A stretch of DNA of 5,427 nt from an uncultured bacterium (GTDB lineage Bacteria; Bacteroidota; Bacteroidia; Bacteroidales; Paludibacteraceae), in the NCBI GenBank assembly GCA_947074225.1, contig CAMTOX010000152.1, positions 1 to 5,427 of the forward strand, in the 5' to 3' direction. A model generated the notes under the pieces. It saw nothing but the letters and a program-made list of their open reading frames with translations. It had not been told where the DNA came from and ran no database searches. Shown here piece after piece: positions 1 through 5,427 of this stretch. The position numbers and the translations under genes were made by a program. Within the stretch, counting starts at the first letter, position 1. Each line of letters starts with the position of its first letter.

Positions 1-360
1 TTGGAGAACTTAAAAGGAGATAATGATGATGAACAAACCGGTATTGAAATAGTGAAACGTGCTATTGAAGAACCTTTACGTCAAATTGTTTTCAACGCAG
101 GTAAAGAGGGTGCAGTAATAGTACAAAAAGTGAGCGAAGGTAAAGATGACTTTGGTTATAACGCCCGTACCGATAAATATGAGAATATGTTTAGTGCCGG
201 TGTTGTAGACCCTGCTAAAGTAGCTCGTGTGGCATTGGAGAATGCAGCTTCTATTGCCGGTATGTTCTTAACGACCGAATGCGTGATTACCGATAAGAAA
301 GAAGAAAATGCTATGCCAGCTATGCCTCCAATGGGTGGTGGTATGGGAGGTATGATGTAG
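1..360 (+). CDS. groEL: Chaperonin GroEL (Hsp60), C-terminal part; 5' end outside the window
   Basis: This is the C-terminal 119 residues of the large chaperonin subunit, which forms two stacked seven-membered rings in the cytoplasm and folds proteins with GroES and ATP. The window opens inside the reading frame: the first codon, TTG, is an internal Leu and not a start, and the family is normally about 545 residues. The visible part is the returning strand of the equatorial domain. It includes the nucleotide-pocket segment [12 protein letters not shown] (residues 52-63 of the fragment) and GVVDPAKV (67-74), whose Asp70 corresponds to the ATP-pocket Asp495 of E. coli GroEL. The conserved [16 protein letters not shown] stretch follows. 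The fragment ends in the flexible Gly/Met tail GGGMGGMM typical of this family. The stop is TAG. A hairpin lies 83 nt downstream. Identification is secure; only completeness of the missing N-terminal part is unknown. Confidence 0.97.
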   Translation: MENLKGDNDDEQTGIEIVKRAIEEPLRQIVFNAGKEGAVIVQKVSEGKDDFGYNARTDKYENMFSAGVVDPAKVARVALENAASIAGMFLTTECVITDKKEENAMPAMPPMGGGMGGMM

Positions 361-442
361 TTATTGATTAAAACCTATTTGGAAAATCAATTCATGCTTT
401 TAAGAATAAGTTACCTTGTAATGAGGTAAAGCAAAATAATAA

Positions 443-481
443 AAATGTCGCTGAACTGTAATAAGAAGTTCAGCGACATTT
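443..481. terminator. Bidirectional rho-independent terminator candidate between groEL and the decayed minus-strand gene
   Basis: A perfect 15-bp inverted repeat (443-457 with 467-481; arm AAATGTCGCTGAACT) encloses a 9-nt loop. On the plus strand it follows groEL, but only a short T run comes after it. On the minus strand the stem is followed by TTTTTATTATTTT, a much better terminator tail, and it lies about 40 nt past the last stop codon of the minus-strand pseudogene. The stem and tail are seen directly; two-way function is inferred. Confidence 0.8.
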
Positions 482-520
482 ATGGTTTTAAGAGCTTCTA
501 AACTCTTACTTATTCAGATA

Positions 521-1308
521 TTAAGTGGAAAAGATTCTGTGACACTCTGTTGAAATAAACAGAAGAAATAAAAAAGTCATAGTATCTTTCATCACTATTT
601 TTGTTTTACCAGCGTATAATCCCTCCTCTCCTACTGTTAAAACAATAGCCTCTCTAATGGTTCCATCTGCAAAGTTAATAGGCTGAGGTTTTAAGTACCA
701 TCCTGTTATTTTATCTTTTTTAGTTCACACATTGGCATCATCCGCATCATCACCCATAACTATTCTTTTATTATTCCCAAATAAAGCGATGCGCTGTTTC
801 ATTACTCCTTGTGCAAGTCCCGGAACCTTATCTTTGAGTTTCTCTTCCCAAGCTTTCTTAACTCGCTGTGCCGTTAGCCCACGTCATTTGTGTACAAGCA
901 TATAGATAGGTACTCATGTTCACTTATAAAAATCGGCACATTTATAATTCTCAGGTTTAATAGAGTTTACCCATTGATCTTAATTATTAGGGCCTGATTT
1001 AATCTTCTGTATTAAGATTTCATTTCCTCCTGTTCCGGTACATTTTACTTCAATAGGTTCTTCTTCTTTCTACTAGCTCCTTTCTCATGAAATACTCTAC
1101 GATACTGATTCTGTTCCATTAATTTCATTGCTATTCTTTTCGGCTATTTTTGTGAGGATTCACTTTTCTTCTCATCCAATAGATTAGCTTCTTCAAATAG
1201 TTTCTTCACTATGGAACTATCAATCTGTTTACCATGGGTAAACCTATCAGATAATTTTGCAACATTTGATGACTTCGTAACTAAACAACTCTTTATACGG
1301 AACAAAAT
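521..1308 (-). pseudogene. Decayed protein-coding gene of unknown family, minus strand
   Basis: No intact frame exists here, but the minus strand reads as good protein over long stretches. Frame one runs from about 1308 to 1070 and includes DRFTHGKQIDSSIVKKLFEE and AMKLMEQNQYRRVFHEKG, with one TAG at 1144-1146. At about 1058-1080, in a GAA-repeat tract, the coding signal moves to another frame. That frame runs to a TAA at 521-523 and includes EEEPIEVKCTGTGGNEI, KVPGLAQGVMKQRIALFG and GTIREAIVLTVGEEGLYAGK. It is broken by TAA at 980-982 and by TGA at 920-922, 914-916, 884-886 and 725-727. Each TGA sits where Trp would fit, as expected from TGG-to-TGA transitions. No signal peptide or catalytic motif is recognisable and I do not know the family. 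The last 20 or so residues before 521 look low-quality. The gene converges on groEL, and the hairpin at 443-481 looks like its terminator. Confidence 0.72.
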
Positions 1309-1560
1309 CTATTAGAAATTAGGTACATAGAGACATAAACTACTATTATTCCGCCATTCCAATCCCTCTATTATATTTATACTTGCTACTATATGTAAAC
1401 TCTTTATAGGTCCTAAACTATGACGTATTTAACATACTTGAAAAGAATATTAAGTTATTCCATCTTCACTTTAGTGATATGGAACGACAATTCATTTTTC
1501 TTTACACCATTATAATGTATAAAAGCAATATAGTTTACCTTGACTTAAAGCATCTTATTA
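1309..1560 (-). pseudogene. Probable 5' continuation of the decayed minus-strand gene, heavily damaged
   Basis: Upstream of the better-preserved part, short protein-like stretches continue on the minus strand but change frame repeatedly. Examples are VNYIAFIHYNGVKKNELSF at about 1535-1479, and the overlapping alternatives TYKEFTYSSKYKYNRGIGMA and SINIIEGLEWRNNSSLCLY at about 1420-1325. FLIDFVPYKELFSYEVIK follows at about 1317-1264, overlapping the start of the better-preserved frame. Stops are frequent and two frames compete, so neither the original sequence nor the start codon can be rebuilt by eye. This may belong to the same gene or be noise. From about 1561 to 1700 I see AT-rich DNA with no gene, RNA or repeat that I can support. 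Confidence 0.35.
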
Positions 1561-1705
1561 TTGTATTATTAATTAAAGATTAAAAACAAAAGGATAGTAC
1601 TTTAGCAATTTCATATAGCATTGATAGTTACTTTTTTTGAATGATTGAATAGAACATTAAAAATCTGAGGTTAGAATAACATGAATTGAGTTATATATTT
1701 TCTCT

Positions 1706-1737
1706 TTTGGTATATTAACGAATTGGCTTTATATTTG
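1706..1737 (+). promoter_or_regulatory. Bacteroides-type promoter for the membrane-protein operon
   Basis: A TTTG box at 1706-1709 is followed after 20 nt by TATATTTG at 1730-1737. This matches the Bacteroidetes primary-sigma consensus TTTG / TAnnTTTG at the expected spacing. Transcription would begin near 1743-1746, leaving a leader of roughly 120 nt before the ATG at 1863. I see no strong hairpin or known riboswitch in that leader. The boxes are seen directly; activity is inferred. Confidence 0.7.
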
Positions 1738-1862
1738 CGTGTTGAAAATAAAGTGAATTTATAAAATTATATCGAGCATATGGATATTTCCTAGAATGCA
1801 TTTAGCAGAAGTATAGATTTAATTCTAATAATATTATAACATAACCTTAAAAGAATATCATT

Positions 1863-2444
1863 ATGAGTAAAATAGAGACGGATTTATTATGGAATCCTTT
1901 CGCACGTCTTTCCGGATGGCAATCGTTACTATTTGGTTTTATTTTCATGCTAATAACTGCCGTTATAGGTGCATATAATAATGTAGCCTTTGATGGTGCT
2001 TTGGATATTCATCTTTACAGTCTCTCTACTTGGACCGGTATTGCATTCATGTTTGCCGATTGGGCCATAGTATTCCTTGTGATGCTTCTGGGAGTTCAAC
2101 TTCTCAAAACAGAATACCGAGTGATAGATTTAGCCGGCTCCTTAGCTTTAGCCAGAGCACCCTTTCTCATTACCGCCATATTTGGTTTCATTGCCACTCC
2201 CCTTACACTTGAACAGATTAATAATAGTGTAGAAACGCCACAACTTCAACAAGGTACAGTAATCTTTATGTTTATTATTCTTGCTTGTATAGCATGGAAT
2301 GTTGCTATGACCTATAATGCCTTAAAAGTAACCTGTCAGATGAAAGGAAAGAACTTGACTCTTTTAGTAGTCTTAGGACTCCTTATAGCCGAAGTAATAA
2401 CTACCTTCATAAAGAAAGCATTTTTAAGCGATTTAATACAATAA
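1863..2444 (+). CDS. Yip1-family-like integral membrane protein
   Basis: This gene encodes a 193-residue membrane protein, complete from ATG to TAA. Five hydrophobic segments are visible at about residues 20-38, 58-80, 90-113, 131-151 and 165-183. A short cytoplasmic-looking N-terminus with a WNPFARLSGW motif (10-19) precedes the first helix. The five-helix layout, length and NPF-type N-terminus fit bacterial Yip1-domain proteins, a family whose bacterial role is not established. There is no cleavable signal peptide or catalytic motif. The upstream sequence is A-rich (TTAAAAGAATATC) without a strong Shine-Dalgarno, which is normal for Bacteroidota. It is the first gene of a two-gene unit: the next ATG lies 10 nt after the stop, and the promoter at 1706-1737 is upstream. 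The family call rests on topology and composition and should be read as probable; a generic polytopic membrane protein is the alternative. Confidence 0.65.
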   Translation: MSKIETDLLWNPFARLSGWQSLLFGFIFMLITAVIGAYNNVAFDGALDIHLYSLSTWTGIAFMFADWAIVFLVMLLGVQLLKTEYRVIDLAGSLALARAPFLITAIFGFIATPLTLEQINNSVETPQLQQGTVIFMFIILACIAWNVAMTYNALKVTCQMKGKNLTLLVVLGLLIAEVITTFIKKAFLSDLIQ

Positions 2445-2454
2445 CGATAGAAAC

Positions 2455-3180
2455 ATGAGCTCTCTATTAATATTTGATTTATCTCTGGGTCTATTTTTTC
2501 TACTTTTAGGTTTCTTAGTCTATCGTTTTCCTTTGTTGATAGCAGGTTACAATACTATGAATGAAAAACAAAGAGAAAGAATAGATATAAAAGGTTTAAA
2601 ATTAATGATGTGTGTTTGTTTAATCGTTGGTGCATGCATATTATTAATCTTAGGTTTATTAGAAGCTATAGATATTCAAATAGGTCAATGGCCCATGTTA
2701 TTTGTAGTATTATTTTTACCTCTTATCATGATTATCTTAGCACAGAAATATGACAAGAATGAAAATAGTAAACGTAGAAGTTATATTCTAACAGGAATTG
2801 TATTGATGGTATATATCATCGTTTTTATTTTTATTTATCCACAAACAAGACCTAATACAATTTTGATAGAAGGAGATAAAATAGAGATAAAAGGATCTTA
2901 TGGCATCACTTTCACGAGTAATGATATAACATCTATGCAATGGAATATTAATGCTCCAAAGATTTTAATGCGAACAAATGGGCTCTCTATTGGCGATATA
3001 AGGAAGGGAGAATTCAGAATCAATAACCAAGAAAAAGCAACATTGTTTTTAGAGAATATGAAAGGCCCCTATATCAGTATAGCGTTGCAGAATGGTAAAT
3101 TATTATTGATAAACTTGAAAACAGAAGATGCTACACGAATGCTTTACAAAGAGATAAAGAAAGCAACTAGTTACAAATAA
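2455..3180 (+). CDS. DUF3784-like membrane protein with C-terminal bacterial PH-like domain
   Basis: This gene encodes a 241-residue protein with two parts. The N-terminal half has hydrophobic segments at about 4-22, 50-70, 80-97 and 110-128. Between the first two lies LLIAGYNTMNEKQRERID (27-44), the hallmark loop of DUF3784 proteins, small membrane proteins of unknown function. After the fourth helix, residues 135-241 form a soluble, beta-rich region that resembles a bacterial PH-like domain (bPH_5 type). It shows an ISIGDIRKGEFR-like turn (here LSIGDIRKGEFRIN, 177-190), then strands with PYISIALQNGKLLLINL and a final helix TEDATRMLYKEIKK. Only 10 nt separate it from the upstream Yip1-like gene, so the two are very likely co-transcribed and may work at the same membrane; the function is unknown. 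The start is the first ATG after the preceding stop and opens directly into a membrane helix. A hairpin follows the TAA stop immediately. Confidence 0.72.
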   Translation: MSSLLIFDLSLGLFFLLLGFLVYRFPLLIAGYNTMNEKQRERIDIKGLKLMMCVCLIVGACILLILGLLEAIDIQIGQWPMLFVVLFLPLIMIILAQKYDKNENSKRRSYILTGIVLMVYIIVFIFIYPQTRPNTILIEGDKIEIKGSYGITFTSNDITSMQWNINAPKILMRTNGLSIGDIRKGEFRINNQEKATLFLENMKGPYISIALQNGKLLLINLKTEDATRMLYKEIKKATSYK

Positions 3181-3184
3181 AAAG

Positions 3185-3228
3185 ATAAGCTCATCAAACA
3201 GATAATAATTTATTGTTGATGAGCTTAT
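3185..3228. terminator. Bidirectional terminator between convergent transcription units
   Basis: A perfect 13-bp inverted repeat (3185-3197 with 3216-3228; arm ATAAGCTCATCAA) has an 18-nt loop that may close by two further pairs. It lies 5 nt after the DUF3784-like gene and 29 nt beyond the end of fmt on the opposite strand. The plus strand has a TTTAT-type tail, and the minus strand has CTTTTTATTT. The position between two converging genes supports use in both directions. Confidence 0.8.
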
Positions 3229-3256
3229 TTATAAATGAGATAAGATTATTAATCTT

Positions 3257-4201
3257 TTAAATCATTTTAAATGTTTCATTTATTTTAAAACCTCTCAAAA
3301 GTTCTTCTGTAGACATACGTTTTTTTCCTGCTAATTGAAGTTCCAGAATATCTACATAACCACCCTCTACGGCAACACGCAGCAGTTTTTTTCCATCGGT
3401 AATTATTGTACCAGAATTCAAATTATGTTCTTCGTTAAAAGGCGAAGTTTTATAAATTTTCAAATTCATTTTTTCACCATTTGGCACTATTATTTCAGTC
3501 CAGGCTGCTGGATATGGAGAAAGTCCACGTACCAAGTTATGCACTTGTTCGGGAGTTTTCTTCCAATTAATTTTGCATGTTTCTTTGAAGATTTTAGGAG
3601 CAGGTCTTAATGCTTCTATTTCTATTTGCTTACGCGGTTCTACAGTATCATTAGCTATTGCATCTACAGTTTTTAGAATAAGTTGTGCGCCTAATGTCAT
3701 GAGTTTATCATGAACATCGCCTGCATTATCTTCCGGAAAAATAAGTACTTCTTCTTGCTCCAAAATATTTCCTGTATCTATTTCATGCTGCAATAAAAAT
3801 GTTGTAATACCTGTTTTAGTATCACCATTTATTATAGCCCAGTTAATTGGTGCTGCTCCACGATATTGTGGTAAAAGCGAAGCATGAAGGTTAATAGTGC
3901 CTTTGGACGGCATATTCCAAACCATTTCTGGTAACATACGGAAAGCCACCACGATTTGTAGGTCGGCATTCCATTTATTCAGTTCCTCTATAAACTCAGG
4001 ATCTTTAAGATTAACAGGCTGTAAGAGGGGTAGATTTTTTTCCATTGCATATTGCTTTACAGGCGAATATTGCAACTTATGACCTCTTCCAGCAGGTTTG
4101 TCGGGCATGGTTATCACCCCCACCACATTGTAGTTATTCTCTACTAATGCTTTCAACGTCTCCACGGCAAACTCGGGAGTACCCATATAAACAATTCTCA
4201 T
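3257..4201 (-). CDS. fmt: Methionyl-tRNA formyltransferase
   Basis: Fmt transfers a formyl group from 10-formyl-tetrahydrofolate to the methionine of initiator Met-tRNA in the cytoplasm, making the fMet-tRNA used to start translation. The protein is 314 residues, the usual length. It starts with the Rossmann-like MRIVYMGTPEFAVETLKAL, then the positively charged loop MPDKPAGRGHKLQ (32-44). The catalytic triad of the formyltransferase fold is visible as Asn104 and His106 in INLHASLLPQYRGAAPINWA, and Asp142 in HEIDTGNIL. The C-terminal tRNA-binding beta-barrel domain begins near 204 and includes INWKKTPEQVHNLVRGLSPYPAAW. No key residue is missing. It lies downstream of nadK in the same direction with a 100-nt gap. 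No clear Bacteroides-type promoter is visible in that gap, so read-through from nadK is likely but not shown. The start ATG gives the conserved N-terminus exactly. Confidence 0.97.
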   Translation of the reverse strand: MRIVYMGTPEFAVETLKALVENNYNVVGVITMPDKPAGRGHKLQYSPVKQYAMEKNLPLLQPVNLKDPEFIEELNKWNADLQIVVAFRMLPEMVWNMPSKGTINLHASLLPQYRGAAPINWAIINGDTKTGITTFLLQHEIDTGNILEQEEVLIFPEDNAGDVHDKLMTLGAQLILKTVDAIANDTVEPRKQIEIEALRPAPKIFKETCKINWKKTPEQVHNLVRGLSPYPAAWTEIIVPNGEKMNLKIYKTSPFNEEHNLNSGTIITDGKKLLRVAVEGGYVDILELQLAGKKRMSTEELLRGFKINETFKMI

Positions 4202-4301
4202 GATTAAATATTTAAAAATAATATAACTCTAAATAATTCGACTTATGAATAGTAATTAAAAAAACTTTCCTTAAAAATTATCTTCTATCATAACCTTTAC
4301 T
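4202..4301 (-). other. Spacer between nadK and fmt without recognisable signals
   Basis: This 100-bp AT-rich gap separates two co-directional minus-strand genes. I searched it for TAnnTTTG boxes, hairpins and small frames with a start and found none I would defend. It is best read as an untranslated intercistronic spacer, although a weak promoter cannot be excluded. Confidence 0.5.
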
Positions 4302-5189
4302 TTAATTATTCGTAACGCCCTTACGCACATCGGCACCCCACATTAATTTCTGTTTAAGTGTTGAGAAGAATGAGTGTTGAGAAAAACGAACAATTTTGAC
4401 TGTATAATCTGATTTGCAGATAGATACCGAAGTAGAAATAGGCATCTGTTGTGAACGCCCATCGAGCGATAGAAGATATGATTGCGAACGGCTTTCGACT
4501 TGTAAATCCACTTGCCAATCATCGGGGATGATTAATGGTCTAACATTTAGACTATGTGTAGCTACCGGTGCAATAAGCAAATTCCGGGATTCTGGAACTA
4601 TAATAGGTCCACCAACACTTAAAGCATAAGCAGTAGAACCTGTGGGAGTAGATATTATTAATCCGTCGGCTTCATAAGTATGCAAGAATTCTCCTTGAAT
4701 AGAGGTATGAATGCGAATCATAGATGATAAATCTTGTTTAAGAATTGCTACCTCATTGAGTGCCACGGGGTGTCCATAACCACTACCATCGTTAGTATGT
4801 GTTACTAATGCAGTACGTTCTTCAATTCTAAAATTATTATTTTGTAAATCTTGCAATACTTGAGTTATTTCATCGTCGTAAACATCGGCCAAGAAGCCTA
4901 ATCGTCCCATATTAATACCCACAATAGGAATATCTTTATTACCTATTCTAGCAGCAGTACCTAAGAGTGTACCGTCTCCACCTAAACTAATAGCAAAATC
5001 GGCAATAAAATCATTATCTCTAAAAATATTTTTGGTATGAGGGTCTACACCGATATCGTTTATCAAATGAAGATAAAAGTCTTCATCTATCGATATTTCA
5101 ATGTTGAACTGTTGCAAACGATCAAAAAGAAGTTGCATCTCTTGATGTTTCTGCGCTCTATATTGGTTTCCAAAGATGATAATATGCAT
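4302..5189 (-). CDS. nadK: NAD kinase
   Basis: NAD kinase phosphorylates the 2'-hydroxyl of the NAD adenosine ribose using ATP (or polyphosphate in some families), giving NADP for biosynthetic reduction; the enzyme is cytoplasmic. The 295-residue length matches the bacterial family. The GGDGT motif that carries the catalytic Asp is at residues 70-74 (Asp72). It is followed by PIVGINMGRLGFLADV (88-103), the NE pair of the NAD-binding site at 145-146 (ALNEVAI), and the hallmark DGLIISTPTGSTAY with GGP (175-195). The N-terminus MHIIIFGNQY fits Bacteroidales homologues and supports the ATG at 5189. It is transcribed away from pdxJ, with which it shares the upstream intergenic region, and towards fmt. 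A possible -7 box (TACTTTTG) lies about 46 nt upstream. Nothing appears damaged. Confidence 0.97.
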   Translation of the reverse strand: MHIIIFGNQYRAQKHQEMQLLFDRLQQFNIEISIDEDFYLHLINDIGVDPHTKNIFRDNDFIADFAISLGGDGTLLGTAARIGNKDIPIVGINMGRLGFLADVYDDEITQVLQDLQNNNFRIEERTALVTHTNDGSGYGHPVALNEVAILKQDLSSMIRIHTSIQGEFLHTYEADGLIISTPTGSTAYALSVGGPIIVPESRNLLIAPVATHSLNVRPLIIPDDWQVDLQVESRSQSYLLSLDGRSQQMPISTSVSICKSDYTVKIVRFSQHSFFSTLKQKLMWGADVRKGVTNN

Positions 5190-5234
5190 AGTCCATTAGA
5201 ATTAATTACAGTATATGTAATGGTTAGAGATAGA

Positions 5235-5242
5235 CAAAAGTA
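5235..5242 (-). promoter_or_regulatory. Candidate -7 box for nadK
   Basis: On the minus strand this reads TACTTTTG, a full match to the Bacteroidota -7 consensus TAnnTTTG. It would place the transcript start near 5228, about 40 nt before the nadK ATG. No good TTTG box sits 19-21 nt further upstream, so the call rests on the -7 element alone. Confidence 0.4.
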
Positions 5243-5328
5243 AGACCACAAAACAGAAAATGGAAGAAACAATCTCAAAAGAATTGATTTTATTGGTTTA
5301 TATTAGCAAGTTAATGCTAAGAAAATAT

Positions 5329-5336
5329 TAATTTTG
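5329..5336 (+). promoter_or_regulatory. Candidate -7 box for pdxJ
   Basis: The sequence TAATTTTG matches TAnnTTTG and would start transcription near 5343, leaving a leader of about 55 nt before the pdxJ ATG. The -33 region shows only a weak TTAG at 5303-5306. A second near-match, TAATTTG at 5381-5387, lacks one spacer base and is too close to the ATG to be used. Confidence 0.42.
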
Positions 5337-5398
5337 TGCTTTGCAAAGATCTTTAAGTGTTGATGCAAAAATACAAGAAATAATTTGAACTTAAAACA

Positions 5399-5427
5399 AT
5401 GACTAAATTAAGTGTAAACATCAATAA
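5399..5427 (+). CDS. pdxJ: Pyridoxine 5'-phosphate synthase PdxJ, N-terminal codons only; 3' end outside the window
   Basis: The last 29 bases open with ATG and encode MTKLSVNIN followed by a partial AA codon, consistent with Lys. This is the characteristic start of Bacteroidales PdxJ, which continues as a NINKIATLRNARGG-type sequence. PdxJ condenses 1-deoxyxylulose 5-phosphate with 3-amino-2-oxopropyl phosphate to give pyridoxine 5'-phosphate, the last ring-forming step of the DXP-dependent vitamin B6 route, in the cytoplasm. The divergent position next to nadK agrees with the gene order I recall from Bacteroidales genomes. Only nine full codons are visible, so the call depends on that short match plus context. 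Confidence 0.8.

Noticed and set aside
725..922. UGA reassigned to tryptophan in this organism, making the minus-strand region a working gene
   Set aside because: The four complete genes in the window use 14 Trp codons, all TGG, and none contains an in-frame TGA. The minus-strand region also has in-frame TAA and TAG codons and a frameshift, so recoding would not restore it.
361..1862. Mobile element, CRISPR array or RNA gene in the 1.5-kb gap after groEL
   Set aside because: I found no terminal inverted repeats, transposase motifs, regularly spaced repeats or tRNA-like folds. The decayed minus-strand gene explains much of the region.
2030..2212. A 60-codon plus-strand open frame inside the Yip1-like gene
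   Set aside because: It lies wholly inside a well-supported membrane-protein gene in another frame and has a low-complexity, Ser/His-rich translation with no family features.
3335..4082. Plus-strand open frames of 91 and 61 codons (3335-3610 and 3897-4082)
   Set aside because: Both are antisense to fmt, which is intact and has all its family motifs; they are shadows of its codon pattern.
4414..4629. Plus-strand open frame of 71 codons antisense to nadK
   Set aside because: It overlaps the conserved NAD kinase core and has no ribosome-binding context or recognisable protein character.
5037..5278. Open frames of 68 (+) and 63 (-) codons around the nadK start
   Set aside because: They overlap the nadK 5' end and the divergent control region, oppose or conflict with nadK, and show no coding character.
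5381..5387. TAATTTG as the pdxJ promoter -7 box
   Set aside because: It lacks one spacer base of TAnnTTTG and would place the transcript start at or past the ATG.

Overview
The window looks like a low-GC chromosomal segment from a member of the Bacteroidota, most likely order Bacteroidales. The evidence is the GroEL C-terminal sequence, a divergent nadK/pdxJ pair with a Bacteroidales-type PdxJ N-terminus, a membrane-protein pair of a kind common in Bacteroides relatives, and Bacteroides-type promoter boxes (TTTG, about 20 nt, TAnnTTTG). The species cannot be named from this sequence alone.

Layout. Bases 1-360 are the last 119 codons of groEL (+), followed by a perfect 15-bp hairpin (443-481). 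Bases from about 521 to 1308, and perhaps to about 1560, hold an unannotated, decayed gene on the minus strand. It converges on groEL and is broken by in-frame stops and at least one frameshift. A promoter at 1706-1737 and a leader of roughly 120 nt precede a two-gene plus-strand operon (1863-3180). Its genes encode a five-helix Yip1-like membrane protein and a DUF3784-like four-helix membrane protein with a C-terminal PH-like domain. A 13-bp hairpin (3185-3228) separates this operon from two convergent minus-strand housekeeping genes, fmt (3257-4201) and nadK (4302-5189). The last 29 bases are the first codons of pdxJ (+), divergent from nadK across a 209-bp intergenic region that carries a candidate -7 box for each direction.

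How the genes relate. groEL (protein folding), fmt (initiator-tRNA formylation), nadK (NADP synthesis) and pdxJ (pyridoxal phosphate synthesis) are core functions and not a dedicated pathway. The Yip1-like/DUF3784 pair is probably a membrane-associated unit of unknown role. I find no convincing new defence, mobile or RNA system here. The least expected element is the decayed minus-strand gene, whose family I could not identify.
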